Source: Nanobdellota archaeon
GTDB taxonomy: Archaea > Nanobdellota > Nanobdellia > Pacearchaeales > GW2011-AR1
Direction of reading: 5' to 3'
Length of the DNA: 42,653 nucleotides
Assembly: GCA_024654565.1 (NCBI GenBank)
Contig: JANLHM010000008.1
Location: 1-42,653, forward strand
A model generated the notes under the pieces. It saw nothing but the letters and a program-made list of their open reading frames with translations. It was not told where the DNA came from and ran no database searches. Numbering within the stretch: the first letter of the stretch is position 1; the number at the start of each line of letters is the position of its first letter. A program made the translations under genes and the position numbers. This document shows positions 1-6,150 of the stretch, one piece after another.

Positions 1-168
1 AAGGAAAGTTCTTCTGACCTCGAGACTGGAGCGGAACCTCACAGGCTCGAGCTGGAAGAAGAATTTGGGGAATTTCTGCAAGAAATTCCTCTTTATCCCC
101 GGTTAAGTCGTGTGAGGCATTTATGCCGAAAGTCTGCAAGACGGCACCGAGCCGATAGGCGAAGGAGT
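1..168 (+). repeat. Cassette-array repeat copy 0 (truncated by window edge)
   Basis: Partial copy of the multi-branched repeat seen complete at 1251, 2751 and 3683. Visible parts in order: the GAAGTT-like box near 3-10; a first hairpin with TTCTTC near 10 pairing GAAGAA near 56 and CTCGAG pairing CTCGAG; the box TTTGGG at 64-69; a second hairpin GAATTTC-TGCAA-GAAATTC at 70-88; the inner right arm at 88-101; and an outer core GTTAAGT at 102-108, which fits the integron R' consensus GTTRRRY. Two small hairpins follow (GGCAT/ATGCC at 116-127, GTC/GAC at 132-142), then the shared block CCGAGCCGATAGGCGAAGG. The inner left arm lies outside the window, so pairing cannot be confirmed here. Confidence 0.55.
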
Positions 169-254
169 TTTTTCTTCTGCGTTAAGAAAATTTAAATCTC
201 CTATCTTGGGTGGGAAGCGCGCGCTTTTTGCTTACTTTTTTCTAAAAAGCGAGA

Positions 255-1007
255 TTAGACTTTTTCCTCTGAATTACTTAGCATATTTTTTAAAAAACTC
301 CCAAAACTTCCTGTTCTTTGTTTTTCTGCTCTTTCTAAAGAACCTGCAGATTTTACACGAACATAATCTTTCACATAAGCTAAAACTCCATAAACAAATT
401 CTTTTGGAGATTCGGAAGTATAAAGTGGCTCAACTTCAAAAGAATCATCAACAAGTCCTTCTCTTTTTGCTTCTCTTTCAAATAATTTAAATCTCCAATA
501 TTGAGTCGGATTTGTTGCAATTTTCATATGATTAACTTTTTTTCTTTTCAGTTTTTTTATTGAATATAAAAAATTCTCTAAAGTATCCCTTGATTTTCCC
601 TCAATAATAAAATCAGAAGGTTTTAACCCATAATGCTCTCTTAATTCTTTGTAAATTGAATATTGCTGTGTATCTGGTTTTGGTCGCCCTCTTTCATCTC
701 TGTGAATTTCTCCACTAACAAGAACATAAGGTTTTGGCTCTTTTGTATGAGAATAACTTCTCATCGCTGTTTCAACTCTTTTTTCATCAGCTTCCAAAGT
801 TCCTGTTGGAATAACCAAAGATTCCAAAGATTTATTTGCTACAAATAAAATAAGAGACGCCATAAAAAAAGTTAAACCAAAAACGAAGAAAAGAGAATTT
901 GTAATTTTAATGTCGGTCCCTATAACTGCTCCAGTCAAAGTTACATCAACAGATAAAAACAAAAAAATAAATCCTGCAAACAATAAAACTAAAGGCAACT
1001 TTTTCAT
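255..1007 (-). CDS. Membrane-anchored DUF218/YdcF-ElyC-like protein
   Basis: 250 aa. Two hydrophobic segments near residues 4-27 and 37-58 are followed by a soluble domain with VLVSGE near residue 97, a conserved middle (IIEGKSRDTLENF) and ATNPTQYWR. This layout is that of the DUF218 (YdcF/ElyC/SanA) family, membrane-linked proteins tied to envelope integrity in bacteria; their reaction is mostly unknown. The start is the ATG at 1005-1007, with a minus-strand TATA-like TTTATATT roughly 40 bases upstream. The gene lies between repeat copy 0 and a degenerate copy, so it is probably a cassette gene with its own promoter. Family assignment is from motif order only. Confidence 0.7.
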   Translation of the reverse strand: MKKLPLVLLFAGFIFLFLSVDVTLTGAVIGTDIKITNSLFFVFGLTFFMASLILFVANKSLESLVIPTGTLEADEKRVETAMRSYSHTKEPKPYVLVSGEIHRDERGRPKPDTQQYSIYKELREHYGLKPSDFIIEGKSRDTLENFLYSIKKLKRKKVNHMKIATNPTQYWRFKLFEREAKREGLVDDSFEVEPLYTSESPKEFVYGVLAYVKDYVRVKSAGSLERAEKQRTGSFGSFLKNMLSNSEEKV

Positions 1008-1065
1008 AAAGAAGAAAAGAAAAATAAACCTTAAAACCTTTTCGGAGTTAGAAAATATAAATTAG

Positions 1066-1250
1066 AAAAATTTGGGCGAAGCCTTTTATCGTTTGTTATG
1101 CGAAATTTTAATTTCGTGGTTTTCTCGTCGGTCAGGTAAAAGAAGTTTTTCTCTGAAACTTGTTTCAGCTATCTGTCCGTAGGACGCAGGCTTTTTTCTC
1201 GTATCTTGGGGGGCAAAAAATGAAATTTTAAATTTGGTCGCTTTAGCGAC
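1066..1250 (+). repeat. Degenerate cassette-array repeat material, no gene
   Basis: Together with copy A this fills the 414-base gap between genes. It has recognisable pieces of the same repeat: TTTGGG at 1071-1076, a mini hairpin GGC-GAA-GCC, CCTTTTATCG resembling the inner right arm, and an outer core GTTATGC at 1095-1101. Further on are a GAAGTT box near 1143, hairpin CTGAAAC-TT-GTTTCAG and hairpin GTCC-GTA-GGAC. No matching left arm was found for the first core. It may be two decayed copies or an empty cassette. No convincing coding sequence is present. Confidence 0.35.
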
Positions 1251-1405
1251 GCTGGGAACATCGCGATTTAAAGAAGTTTGCAATAGTATTCTGAGCGAAG
1301 CGAACTATCTTAAAAAAAATGCACATTTGGGCAAAATCCTGCAAGGATTTTCCTTTAAATCGCTGTTATGTGGGGAGGGTGCAACCCTACCGAGCGAAGC
1401 GACAG
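1251..1405 (+). repeat. Cassette-array repeat copy A (attC-like)
   Basis: Complete copy. The inner stem GCGATTTAAAG (1263-1273) pairs perfectly with CTTTAAATCGC (1353-1363). AACA (1257-1260) pairs with TGTT (1364-1367), leaving TC extrahelical on the left. Inside are GAAGTT at 1274-1279, hairpin I (ATAGT/ACTAT), TTTGGG, and hairpin II AAAATCC-TGCAA-GGATTTT. After the outer core come a GGGT-GCA-ACCC hairpin and the shared block ACCGAGCGAAGCGA. Copies A and C are identical over 20 bases on the left arm (1260-1279 and 3692-3711) and 18 on the right (1352-1369 and 3800-3817). Confidence 0.8.
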
Positions 1406-1421
1406 TTTTGAGTGTCCCGTT

Positions 1422-2138
1422 TTAGTTTTTTGCCATCTTCCATAGTTCTTTGAAATATTCTAAATAAGATTTGTTTACTTCTTTGCTTTCTATTACTATT
1501 CCCCAATAAGGCTTCTGCCATATGAATATTGCTACTTTATCTTCAAAAATAAATGTAGATGATTTTCCTGTTAATGATTCAGTAAGAAATTTTACTTCTG
1601 ATATTTTAGACACAGATTTGACAATTTCAGAGTTCTTAAGTTGTAATCCAAGAATTGTTTTACTTTTTATTTTCAATTCTTGTTTTTGTTTTTGAAATTG
1701 ATAATAATAATGTTCCATTACTTCTGGAAATTGCTTTCCTGAACCAAAACTTACATATTCTTTTGTTTTTAGAATTATTCTCAAGATATTCATAATTCCT
1801 TCTTTGCCTTTATATGTGTAAACAGTAGATTCATTTTCATCATCATTATTCATTGATTTTAGACTTGGTAGTATTGCCATTGCTGATTTTTTCATATCAT
1901 CAATTTTTTTAACAATTATTTCTGGATCAATGGCAAAGAAATGCTTTGTATTATTAATTATGCTATGTGCAATAATGCCTTTTTCTTCTAATCTAGATAA
2001 AGAATCATAAACAGTTCTTCGATTCAATGCTGTTCGTTTAGTTATCTGTCCTGCAAGTAAATTTTTTTCTTTTAATAATTCTAAATAAATTTTAGATTCA
2101 CTTACATTAAATCCTAATTTTTGTAATTCTTGTTCCAT
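1422..2138 (-). CDS. TrmB-family transcriptional regulator
   Basis: 238 aa. The N-terminal 75 residues form a winged helix of the TrmB type (LGFNVSESKIYLELL, recognition region TALNRRTVYDSLSRLEEKG). A helical linker follows, then a compact C-terminal effector region without the long sugar-binding extension of classical TrmB. The minus-strand start at 2138 is about 22 bases from the TATA sequence near 2160-2168, consistent with a leaderless mRNA. It is divergent from an AlaE-like exporter gene, with a near-perfect palindrome covering both promoters, so it likely controls itself and the exporter. The ligand is unknown; an amino acid is plausible from the neighbour. Confidence 0.85.
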   Translation of the reverse strand: MEQELQKLGFNVSESKIYLELLKEKNLLAGQITKRTALNRRTVYDSLSRLEEKGIIAHSIINNTKHFFAIDPEIIVKKIDDMKKSAMAILPSLKSMNNDDENESTVYTYKGKEGIMNILRIILKTKEYVSFGSGKQFPEVMEHYYYQFQKQKQELKIKSKTILGLQLKNSEIVKSVSKISEVKFLTESLTGKSSTFIFEDKVAIFIWQKPYWGIVIESKEVNKSYLEYFKELWKMAKN

Positions 2139-2161
2139 ATAGATTTAGGGTTGCTTAAAGT

Positions 2162-2204
2162 ATATAAATCTTGTGGTAAGTGTCTGCACCACAAGGATTT
2201 ATAT
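2162..2204. promoter_or_regulatory. Divergent promoter and palindromic operator, trmB-like/alaE-like
   Basis: Left arm 2162-2177 (ATATAAATCTTGTGGT) and right arm 2188-2204 (ACCACAAGGATTTATAT) are reverse complements apart from one extra G, with a 10-base centre. Each arm contains the TATA element of one of the two divergent genes, so a dimeric regulator bound to the TTGTGGT/ACCACAA core would cover both. The obvious candidate regulator is the adjacent TrmB-like protein. Confidence 0.75.
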
Positions 2205-2227
2205 GGTTGTTTGAATGTTATTTATTT

Positions 2228-2734
2228 ATGAAAGATTCACTTAAAGAAAAAATTTACGATCAAGGAAAGAAGTATTTAGTGGATACTACATCTTCGTTGA
2301 TTTATTCAAATGCAGTTTTTACTCCAATAGAACTATTAACAACAGGAGGAAATTTGGAAGAGGTTTCTGAAACTAGGTTAAAAATGAGTTTAATTGCCCT
2401 AGCAATTTCTAGACCCTATGGGGCATTTAGAAATTTTTGGTCTCAAAAAGTATGGAAAGTTGATAAAGAATCTTCAAAGCTAAAAAAATATGCTTCAGAT
2501 GTTACAGCAAACCTTTCATATTATGGGGGAATCTACACAATTATGGCTCTTTCTAGTGGCAGAGATTTAAAAGAAATTGGAACGGCTTTAGCATGTGCGT
2601 CAATAACAACAGCGGTTACGGGGAGACCATATGGCATGTTTATGGATTATTGCAGAAAAAAAGTTGGAATTCAACCTGCAATAAAATCAAAAAATGATTT
2701 AGAAAGCAAAATTTTAAAGGAAGATGGCATTTAG
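2228..2734 (+). CDS. AlaE-like L-alanine exporter family protein
   Basis: 168 aa from the ATG at 2228. This start is chosen because a TATA element lies at about 2197-2204; an upstream in-frame GTG at 2180 falls inside the operator. The paired motifs RPYGAFRNFW and RPYGMFMDYCRKK, about 75 residues apart, match the two WPYGMYRD/YGYFLDYCRR motifs of AlaE, the small bacterial exporter for L-alanine and dipeptides. Hydrophobic stretches between them fit four short membrane helices. The length is close to E. coli AlaE. Export function is inferred from family. It is paired with its own regulator inside a cassette, and lateral acquisition from bacteria is likely. Confidence 0.75.
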   Translation: MKDSLKEKIYDQGKKYLVDTTSSLIYSNAVFTPIELLTTGGNLEEVSETRLKMSLIALAISRPYGAFRNFWSQKVWKVDKESSKLKKYASDVTANLSYYGGIYTIMALSSGRDLKEIGTALACASITTAVTGRPYGMFMDYCRKKVGIQPAIKSKNDLESKILKEDGI

Positions 2735-2750
2735 TTAGGGACACTCAAAA

Positions 2751-2928
2751 TTGCAATTAACATCGGCATTAACAGAAGTTGTGTTCTCCTCGTGACCGAA
2801 GGGAACAGAGCTGAGAATTCAATTTGGGAAAATCACGAGCCGAGTGATTTTCCTGTTAATGCCTGTTAATAGACCCGAACGAAGTGAGAGCGCAGCGTGG
2901 CAAGGATTTTCGTAGAAAATCCGCAGAG
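2751..2928 (+). repeat. Cassette-array repeat copy B (attC-like)
   Basis: Complete copy. The outer arms ATTAACA (2756-2762) and TGTTAAT (2864-2870) are perfectly complementary. The inner arms GGCATTAACAG (2765-2775) and CTGTTAATGCC (2853-2863) are perfectly complementary, with TC unpaired between outer and inner left arms as in copy A. Inside: GAAGTT box, hairpin I (TGTTC/GAACA), TTTGGG at 2823-2828, hairpin II (AAAATCAC/GTGATTTT). Downstream block: CCGAACGAAGTGAGAGCGCA and hairpin GGATTTT-CGTA-GAAAATCC at 2904-2921. Stem sequence differs from A and C at several positions while pairing is kept, so the fold is under selection. Confidence 0.8.
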
Positions 2929-3682
2929 TAAAAATGAGCCGTCGTTAAGATGGGAGGATTTATAAATAAAAAGAATTATTAAATGATATAATGAAAAAGA
3001 CGGTGTCAATAAGAAAAAAATTAGGATTCCCTACGAAAGCTCAATTTCTGAAAGAACATGCTATCTACACTCGAGAATCTCTTGATATTGCAGGTCATGA
3101 AATAATGCAAAGATGGGAAACTAACTATATGAAAAAACTTGCGTCGATTGCATGCGCAAATGGGGGAAAAGTTTTAGAGCTTGGTTTTGGGATGGGAATT
3201 AGTGCCCATTTTATTCAAAAATATAAATATTCACAATCGACGCCAAAAATTAAAAGTCATGTAGTTATTGAAGCACATCCTGAAGTTTGTAAGTATGCAA
3301 GAAAGATGTTTTCTAAAGAAATAAAAGTGGGACAATTAAAATTACTTCAAGGTTATTGGCAGGATGTTACAAAAGAATTAAAGAAGGAATCATTTGATGG
3401 AATTTTATTTGATACATATCCACTTACTGAAAAAGAAATTCACAAAAACCACTTTTATTTCTTCAAAGAGGCATACAGATTGTTAAAGAAAGGTGGTGTG
3501 CTGACTTATTATTCTGATGAGTCAAAGAGATTCTCCAAAGAACATTTACAGAAATTGAGAGAAGCTGGTTTTAAAAATATTGAGTGGGAATCCTGTAAAG
3601 TAAATCCTCCTAAAGAGAGCATGTATTGGAGGAGAAAAACAATACTTGCTCCAAAAATCATCAAGTAGGCGGCTCATTTTTA
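2929..3682. other. Gene cassette bounded by a perfect 13 bp inverted repeat (GAMT-like)
   Basis: TAAAAATGAGCCG at 2929-2941 is the exact reverse complement of 3670-3682. The right arm begins immediately after the TAG stop (3666-3668). A second, outer pair specific to this cassette is TTAATAG (2866-2872) with CTATTAA (3686-3692). If the DNA between the outer cores were a circle, both repeats and the inner stem would form one continuous hairpin, as an excised integron cassette does. The promoter TTTATAAATA lies at 2959-2968. Confidence 0.65.
2991..3668 (+). CDS. Guanidinoacetate N-methyltransferase-like SAM methyltransferase
   Basis: 225 aa class I methyltransferase. SAM motif I is LELGFGMGIS (about residues 62-71). 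The acidic motif II is in HVVIEAHPEVC, and the catalytic-region motif is FDGILFDTYPLTE, followed by LLKKGGVLTYY. The combination of GFGMxIS with FDTYPL is characteristic of guanidinoacetate methyltransferase (creatine synthesis) and the related RMT2 arginine methyltransferases rather than generic SAM enzymes. The vertebrate enzyme is of similar length. The substrate is not proven. No amidinotransferase is in the window. It is a single-gene cassette with its own TATA box and an AT-rich leader. Confidence 0.7.
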   Translation: MKKTVSIRKKLGFPTKAQFLKEHAIYTRESLDIAGHEIMQRWETNYMKKLASIACANGGKVLELGFGMGISAHFIQKYKYSQSTPKIKSHVVIEAHPEVCKYARKMFSKEIKVGQLKLLQGYWQDVTKELKKESFDGILFDTYPLTEKEIHKNHFYFFKEAYRLLKKGGVLTYYSDESKRFSKEHLQKLREAGFKNIEWESCKVNPPKESMYWRRKTILAPKIIK

Positions 3683-3880
3683 TTTCTATTAATCGCGATT
3701 TAAAGAAGTTTTTTTGTCCTCGAAAAATCCGACCCATATGGCTGGAGGATTTTTCAGAGCTGACAAAAAAATTTGGGGGAACAAGTGCAACGCAGTTTCC
3801 CTTTAAATCGCTGTTATACCCTCCGAGCCGAAGGCGAGAGTGCAACGTGACCGAGAAAAATCTTTGATTTTTCGAAGGAG
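3683..3880 (+). repeat. Cassette-array repeat copy C (attC-like)
   Basis: Complete copy. The inner arms GCGATTTAAAG (3695-3705) and CTTTAAATCGC (3801-3811) are perfect. The outer left ATTAATC (3688-3694) pairs only partly with the outer right TGTTATACCC (3812-3821), because those two halves belong to different cassettes. Hairpin I is long: TTTTTTTGTC (3709-3718) with GACAAAAAAA (3762-3771), and inside it GAAAAATCC (3722-3730) with GGATTTTTC (3747-3755). TTTGGG lies at 3772-3777, then hairpin II (GGGAA/TTCCC). The downstream block CCGAGCCGAAGGCGAG is followed by hairpin GAAAAATC-TTT-GATTTTTC. Confidence 0.8.
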
Positions 3881-4345
3881 TAATTTTCGGCGCCGTTACA
3901 TTTATAAAATGCCACAAAATAACTATTATTATGAGAGAAATTTTGATATTAGGTTCATTACCGAGCAATAGGGCGGAAGAGAAACTTTACGAGGCAACGG
4001 TTGATGTCTGTAAAAATTATGCTAAAATAGTTTGTTCTCCAATAGATACTGCCAAATTTAAAGGAGATGACAGGCAGAGATATGATAGGGCATTACAAAA
4101 AGTAGAAAATGCCGATTTAATAATTGGAGAACAAACAAGACCATCAACAGGACAGGGAATGGAGATTGGTTATGCAATTAATCTAAAAAAACCAATCGTG
4201 GTAGTTGCCGAAGAAGGAAGTAAAGTTTCTGGATTGGTTAGGGGTTGCCCTATTGTGAGAGATATTTTATACTATAATTCTGTTGGAGATTTGGAAACAA
4301 AGCTCTCAAAATTTCTCGAAACTCATCAGTAGGCGCCGAAAATTA
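3881..4345. other. Gene cassette bounded by a perfect 14 bp inverted repeat (Rcl-like)
   Basis: TAATTTTCGGCGCC at 3881-3894 is the exact reverse complement of 4332-4345, which overlaps the last base of the stop codon. An outer cassette-specific pair, TGTTATACCC (3812-3821) and GGGTATAACA (4348-4357), is a perfect 10-mer. This is the cassette nearest the recombinase. It is followed not by another multi-branched repeat but by the 10-6-10 palindrome at 4362-4387. Confidence 0.65.
3931..4332 (+). CDS. Nucleoside 2-deoxyribosyltransferase / Rcl (DNPH1)-like protein
   Basis: 133 aa. A Rossmann-like start (REILILGSLPSN) is followed by ADLIIGEQTRPSTGQGMEIG, the region that carries the catalytic glutamate and nucleotide contact residues in the nucleoside 2-deoxyribosyltransferase superfamily, then a hydrophobic strand KKPIVVVAEEG. 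The short length fits the DNPH1/Rcl branch, which hydrolyses deoxynucleoside monophosphates. A role in nucleotide salvage or sanitation is inferred from family. TATA TTTATAAAA lies near 3901-3909 with the ATG at 3931. It is the last cassette gene before the recombinase. Confidence 0.65.
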   Translation: MREILILGSLPSNRAEEKLYEATVDVCKNYAKIVCSPIDTAKFKGDDRQRYDRALQKVENADLIIGEQTRPSTGQGMEIGYAINLKKPIVVVAEEGSKVSGLVRGCPIVRDILYYNSVGDLETKLSKFLETHQ

Positions 4346-4361
4346 TTGGGTATAACATAAG

Positions 4362-4387
4362 ATTATCAATAATAAACTATTGATAAT
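4362..4387. promoter_or_regulatory. Perfect 10-6-10 palindrome, candidate recombinase core site (attI/dif-like)
   Basis: ATTATCAATA (4362-4371), centre ATAAAC (4372-4377), TATTGATAAT (4378-4387). Two perfect 10-base arms around 6 bases is the geometry of core sites bound by Xer-type tyrosine recombinases. It lies between the last cassette and the recombinase gene, where an integron attI would be. It could instead be an operator for the recombinase promoter; the TATA box follows at about 4415-4422. Confidence 0.55.
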
Positions 4388-4444
4388 ATTCCATTTAGGG
4401 TTGAGAACAATAAATTTATAAAATATTTTTTCTTAGTAAAAATA

Positions 4445-5248
4445 ATGAATGGACTGAGATTAAAATTAGAAAGAGAACTAGAGATAAGAAACTTTTCAAA
4501 GCAAACAATTAAATCATACATTTATTCTGTTGACAAATTTATGGAATTCTCAAAGGATAAAGGATTAAATGAAGATATAGTTAAAATCTACACTCAAAAA
4601 AAACTTAAAGATAAAAATCCTGCTAGCGTTAGAAGAGATCTTTTTGCAATTAAATTCTTTTTTGATAAAGTTTTAAAACAAAAAATTAATGTCCCTAATC
4701 CAAAAAAGTATCTCTCCTTACCGGACATTTTAACAATTGATGAGATGAGAAAACTTATTGAAATCACTTCTAATGTTAAACATAGACTAATAATTAAATT
4801 GTTATATGGATGCGGATTAAGAGTTTCTGAGATAGTTGTCCTAAAAAAAGAAAATATAAATTTTGAAGAAGGATTAATAAAAATAATTTTGTCAAAGGGG
4901 AAAAAAGACAGATTTGTTAAAATTCCGCTTTCAATAATTAAAGAGTTAAAAAATTATTGTGAAATTGAAAAATCAAAAATATTGTTTCCATCTTCAAGAG
5001 GCGGAAAATTAACAAAAGATACTATCCAAAAAATTGTTCAGAACTCTGCAAAAAAGGCAGGTGTTAAAAAAAGGGTTTATCCTCATTTACTGAGACACAG
5101 CTTTGCAACACATTTACTTGAACAGGGAACTGATTTAAGAGTAATTCAAAAACTCCTTGGACACAGTTCGATTAAAACAACTCAAATTTATACTCAAATT
5201 TCTCAAGCATCAATCAAACAAGTAAAAAGCCCCTTAGACAATTTATAA
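4445..5248 (+). CDS. Xer-like tyrosine recombinase / integrase
   Basis: 267 aa. The N-terminal SAM-like core-binding domain spans about residues 1-85; the catalytic domain follows. The full catalytic set is visible: Arg126 (GLRVSE), Lys151 (SKGKKDR), His214 and Arg217 (HLLRHSF), His240 (LLGHSS) and Tyr249 (QIYTQ). The C-terminus ends in KSPLDNL, a tail also seen in integron integrases and some invertases. The about 20-residue insertion that marks true IntI between motifs II and III is absent (ELKNYCEIEKSKILFPSS runs straight through). It reads away from the cassette array, as intI does from its array. TATA TTTATAAAA sits 25 bases before the ATG. The next gene starts 1 base after its stop. Confidence 0.92.
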   Translation: MNGLRLKLERELEIRNFSKQTIKSYIYSVDKFMEFSKDKGLNEDIVKIYTQKKLKDKNPASVRRDLFAIKFFFDKVLKQKINVPNPKKYLSLPDILTIDEMRKLIEITSNVKHRLIIKLLYGCGLRVSEIVVLKKENINFEEGLIKIILSKGKKDRFVKIPLSIIKELKNYCEIEKSKILFPSSRGGKLTKDTIQKIVQNSAKKAGVKKRVYPHLLRHSFATHLLEQGTDLRVIQKLLGHSSIKTTQIYTQISQASIKQVKSPLDNL

Positions 5249-5249
5249 A

Positions 5250-5579
5250 ATGATTTCAAAAAACAAATTATTGTGGGAAATTTTAGTTCCGAAATGCTCT
5301 AACAGTGGAGAGAAGTTTGATGTTACTTTTCACAAAAAATGGGATATGGAAGTTGAAAAAGTTTCAGGGGGTTTGACAATACTTCGAACTGCAAAAGGTC
5401 GATGGATAAACCCGGATAAAAAGTTTTTTGTCGAGGAAATGATTCCGGTAAGGATATACTGCCAAGAGAAAGATATTGAAAAAATAATGAAGTTCACACT
5501 TAAATATTACAATCAGGAGTCCGTATTTTGCTACCTTGTGAGTGAGAAGGTAAAAATATTTAGAAGGAAGAAAAAATGA
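5250..5579 (+). CDS. Unknown small protein downstream of the recombinase
   Basis: 109 aa, not recognised. It has one tryptophan-rich basic middle (TILRTAKGRWINPDKKF) and an alternating hydrophobic second half (MIPVRIYCQEKDIEKIMKF) that could form an alpha/beta sandwich, ending in a basic tail. The ATG is 1 base after the recombinase stop, and the stop overlaps the start of the next gene (ATGA), so it is probably co-transcribed with both. It may assist the recombinase or belong to the cobalamin gene; nothing in the sequence decides. Confidence 0.7.
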   Translation: MISKNKLLWEILVPKCSNSGEKFDVTFHKKWDMEVEKVSGGLTILRTAKGRWINPDKKFFVEEMIPVRIYCQEKDIEKIMKFTLKYYNQESVFCYLVSEKVKIFRRKKK

Positions 5580-6103
5580 TAGAAAAGTCATCCCTCGGTC
5601 TTGTTCACATTTATACTGGAGAAGGAAAAGGAAAAACTTCAGCAGGGATGGGGCTTGTTGTTCGTGCTCTTGGGAGAGGACTCAAAGTAAAAATCATTCA
5701 GCTCTTCAAAAGGGATACGGGGGAGCAATTTTTCTTTGAAAACTCAGGAATTAAATATATTCAATTTAAGCCACTTCACCCTTATTTTAAAAATTATGAT
5801 TCAGTTCAGCTTGAAAGTTTGAAAAAAGAATTCCTTATTTTTTGGGAAGATGTGTTAAGGGATATTGATGAATATGATGTGATTTTAATTGATGAAGCGG
5901 GTCCAGGAATAAACTGGGGAATAATTCCTGAAGAGCTTATTTTTAACTTGATTAAAAACAAACCGAGAAACACGGAACTTATTTTGACTGGAAGAGACTT
6001 TCCCCTTTCAGTAAAAGACAAGGCGGATTATGTATCTGAAATAAAACATGTGAAACACCCTTATGACAAAGGAATATTAGCTAGAGAAGGAATTGAATAC
6101 TGA
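5576..6103 (+). CDS. cobO: Cob(I)alamin adenosyltransferase (CobO/BtuR type)
   Basis: 175 aa. It transfers the adenosyl group of ATP to cob(I)alamin or corrinoid precursors to give the coenzyme form. The P-loop GEGKGKTS at residues 15-22 is the diagnostic CobO/CobA sequence; VRALGRG and VILIDEAGPGINWG (Walker-B region, where family members have DE) follow. Length is typical. It overlaps the upstream orphan by an ATGA. The surrounding deoxynucleotide genes make a B12-dependent ribonucleotide reductase a plausible consumer, but none is in the window. Confidence 0.9.
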   Translation: MIEKSSLGLVHIYTGEGKGKTSAGMGLVVRALGRGLKVKIIQLFKRDTGEQFFFENSGIKYIQFKPLHPYFKNYDSVQLESLKKEFLIFWEDVLRDIDEYDVILIDEAGPGINWGIIPEELIFNLIKNKPRNTELILTGRDFPLSVKDKADYVSEIKHVKHPYDKGILAREGIEY

Positions 6104-6150
6104 CATTTTTGTATAATTATTCTTAAAAAGGAGAAAACATAATTTGTTTT

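Larger units (their letters stand above)
1406..2750. other. Gene cassette bounded by a perfect 13 bp inverted repeat (TrmB-AlaE)
   Basis: TTTTGAGTGTCCC at 1406-1418 is the exact reverse complement of 2738-2750. The left arm ends 3 bases from the trmB-like stop codon (1422-1424) and the right arm begins 3 bases after the alaE-like stop (2732-2734), so the repeat tightly frames the two divergent genes. This repeat sequence is not shared with the neighbouring cassettes. The outer core pair of this cassette (TGTTA at 1364, TAACA ending at 2762) matches over only 5 bases. I infer a mobile two-gene unit. Confidence 0.65.

Noticed and set aside
1-160. Resemblance to RNase P RNA (GGAAAGT-like box and paired segments)
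   Set aside because: The conserved CR-I/CR-V pairing could not be found, and the parts align better with the cassette repeat copies A to C.
2180-2227. Longer AlaE-like protein starting at a GTG
   Set aside because: The extra codons lie inside the operator and TATA box, before any possible transcript start.
4445-5248. A true integron integrase (IntI)
   Set aside because: The diagnostic IntI insertion between catalytic motifs is missing; the integron call rests on the repeats and layout, not on this protein.
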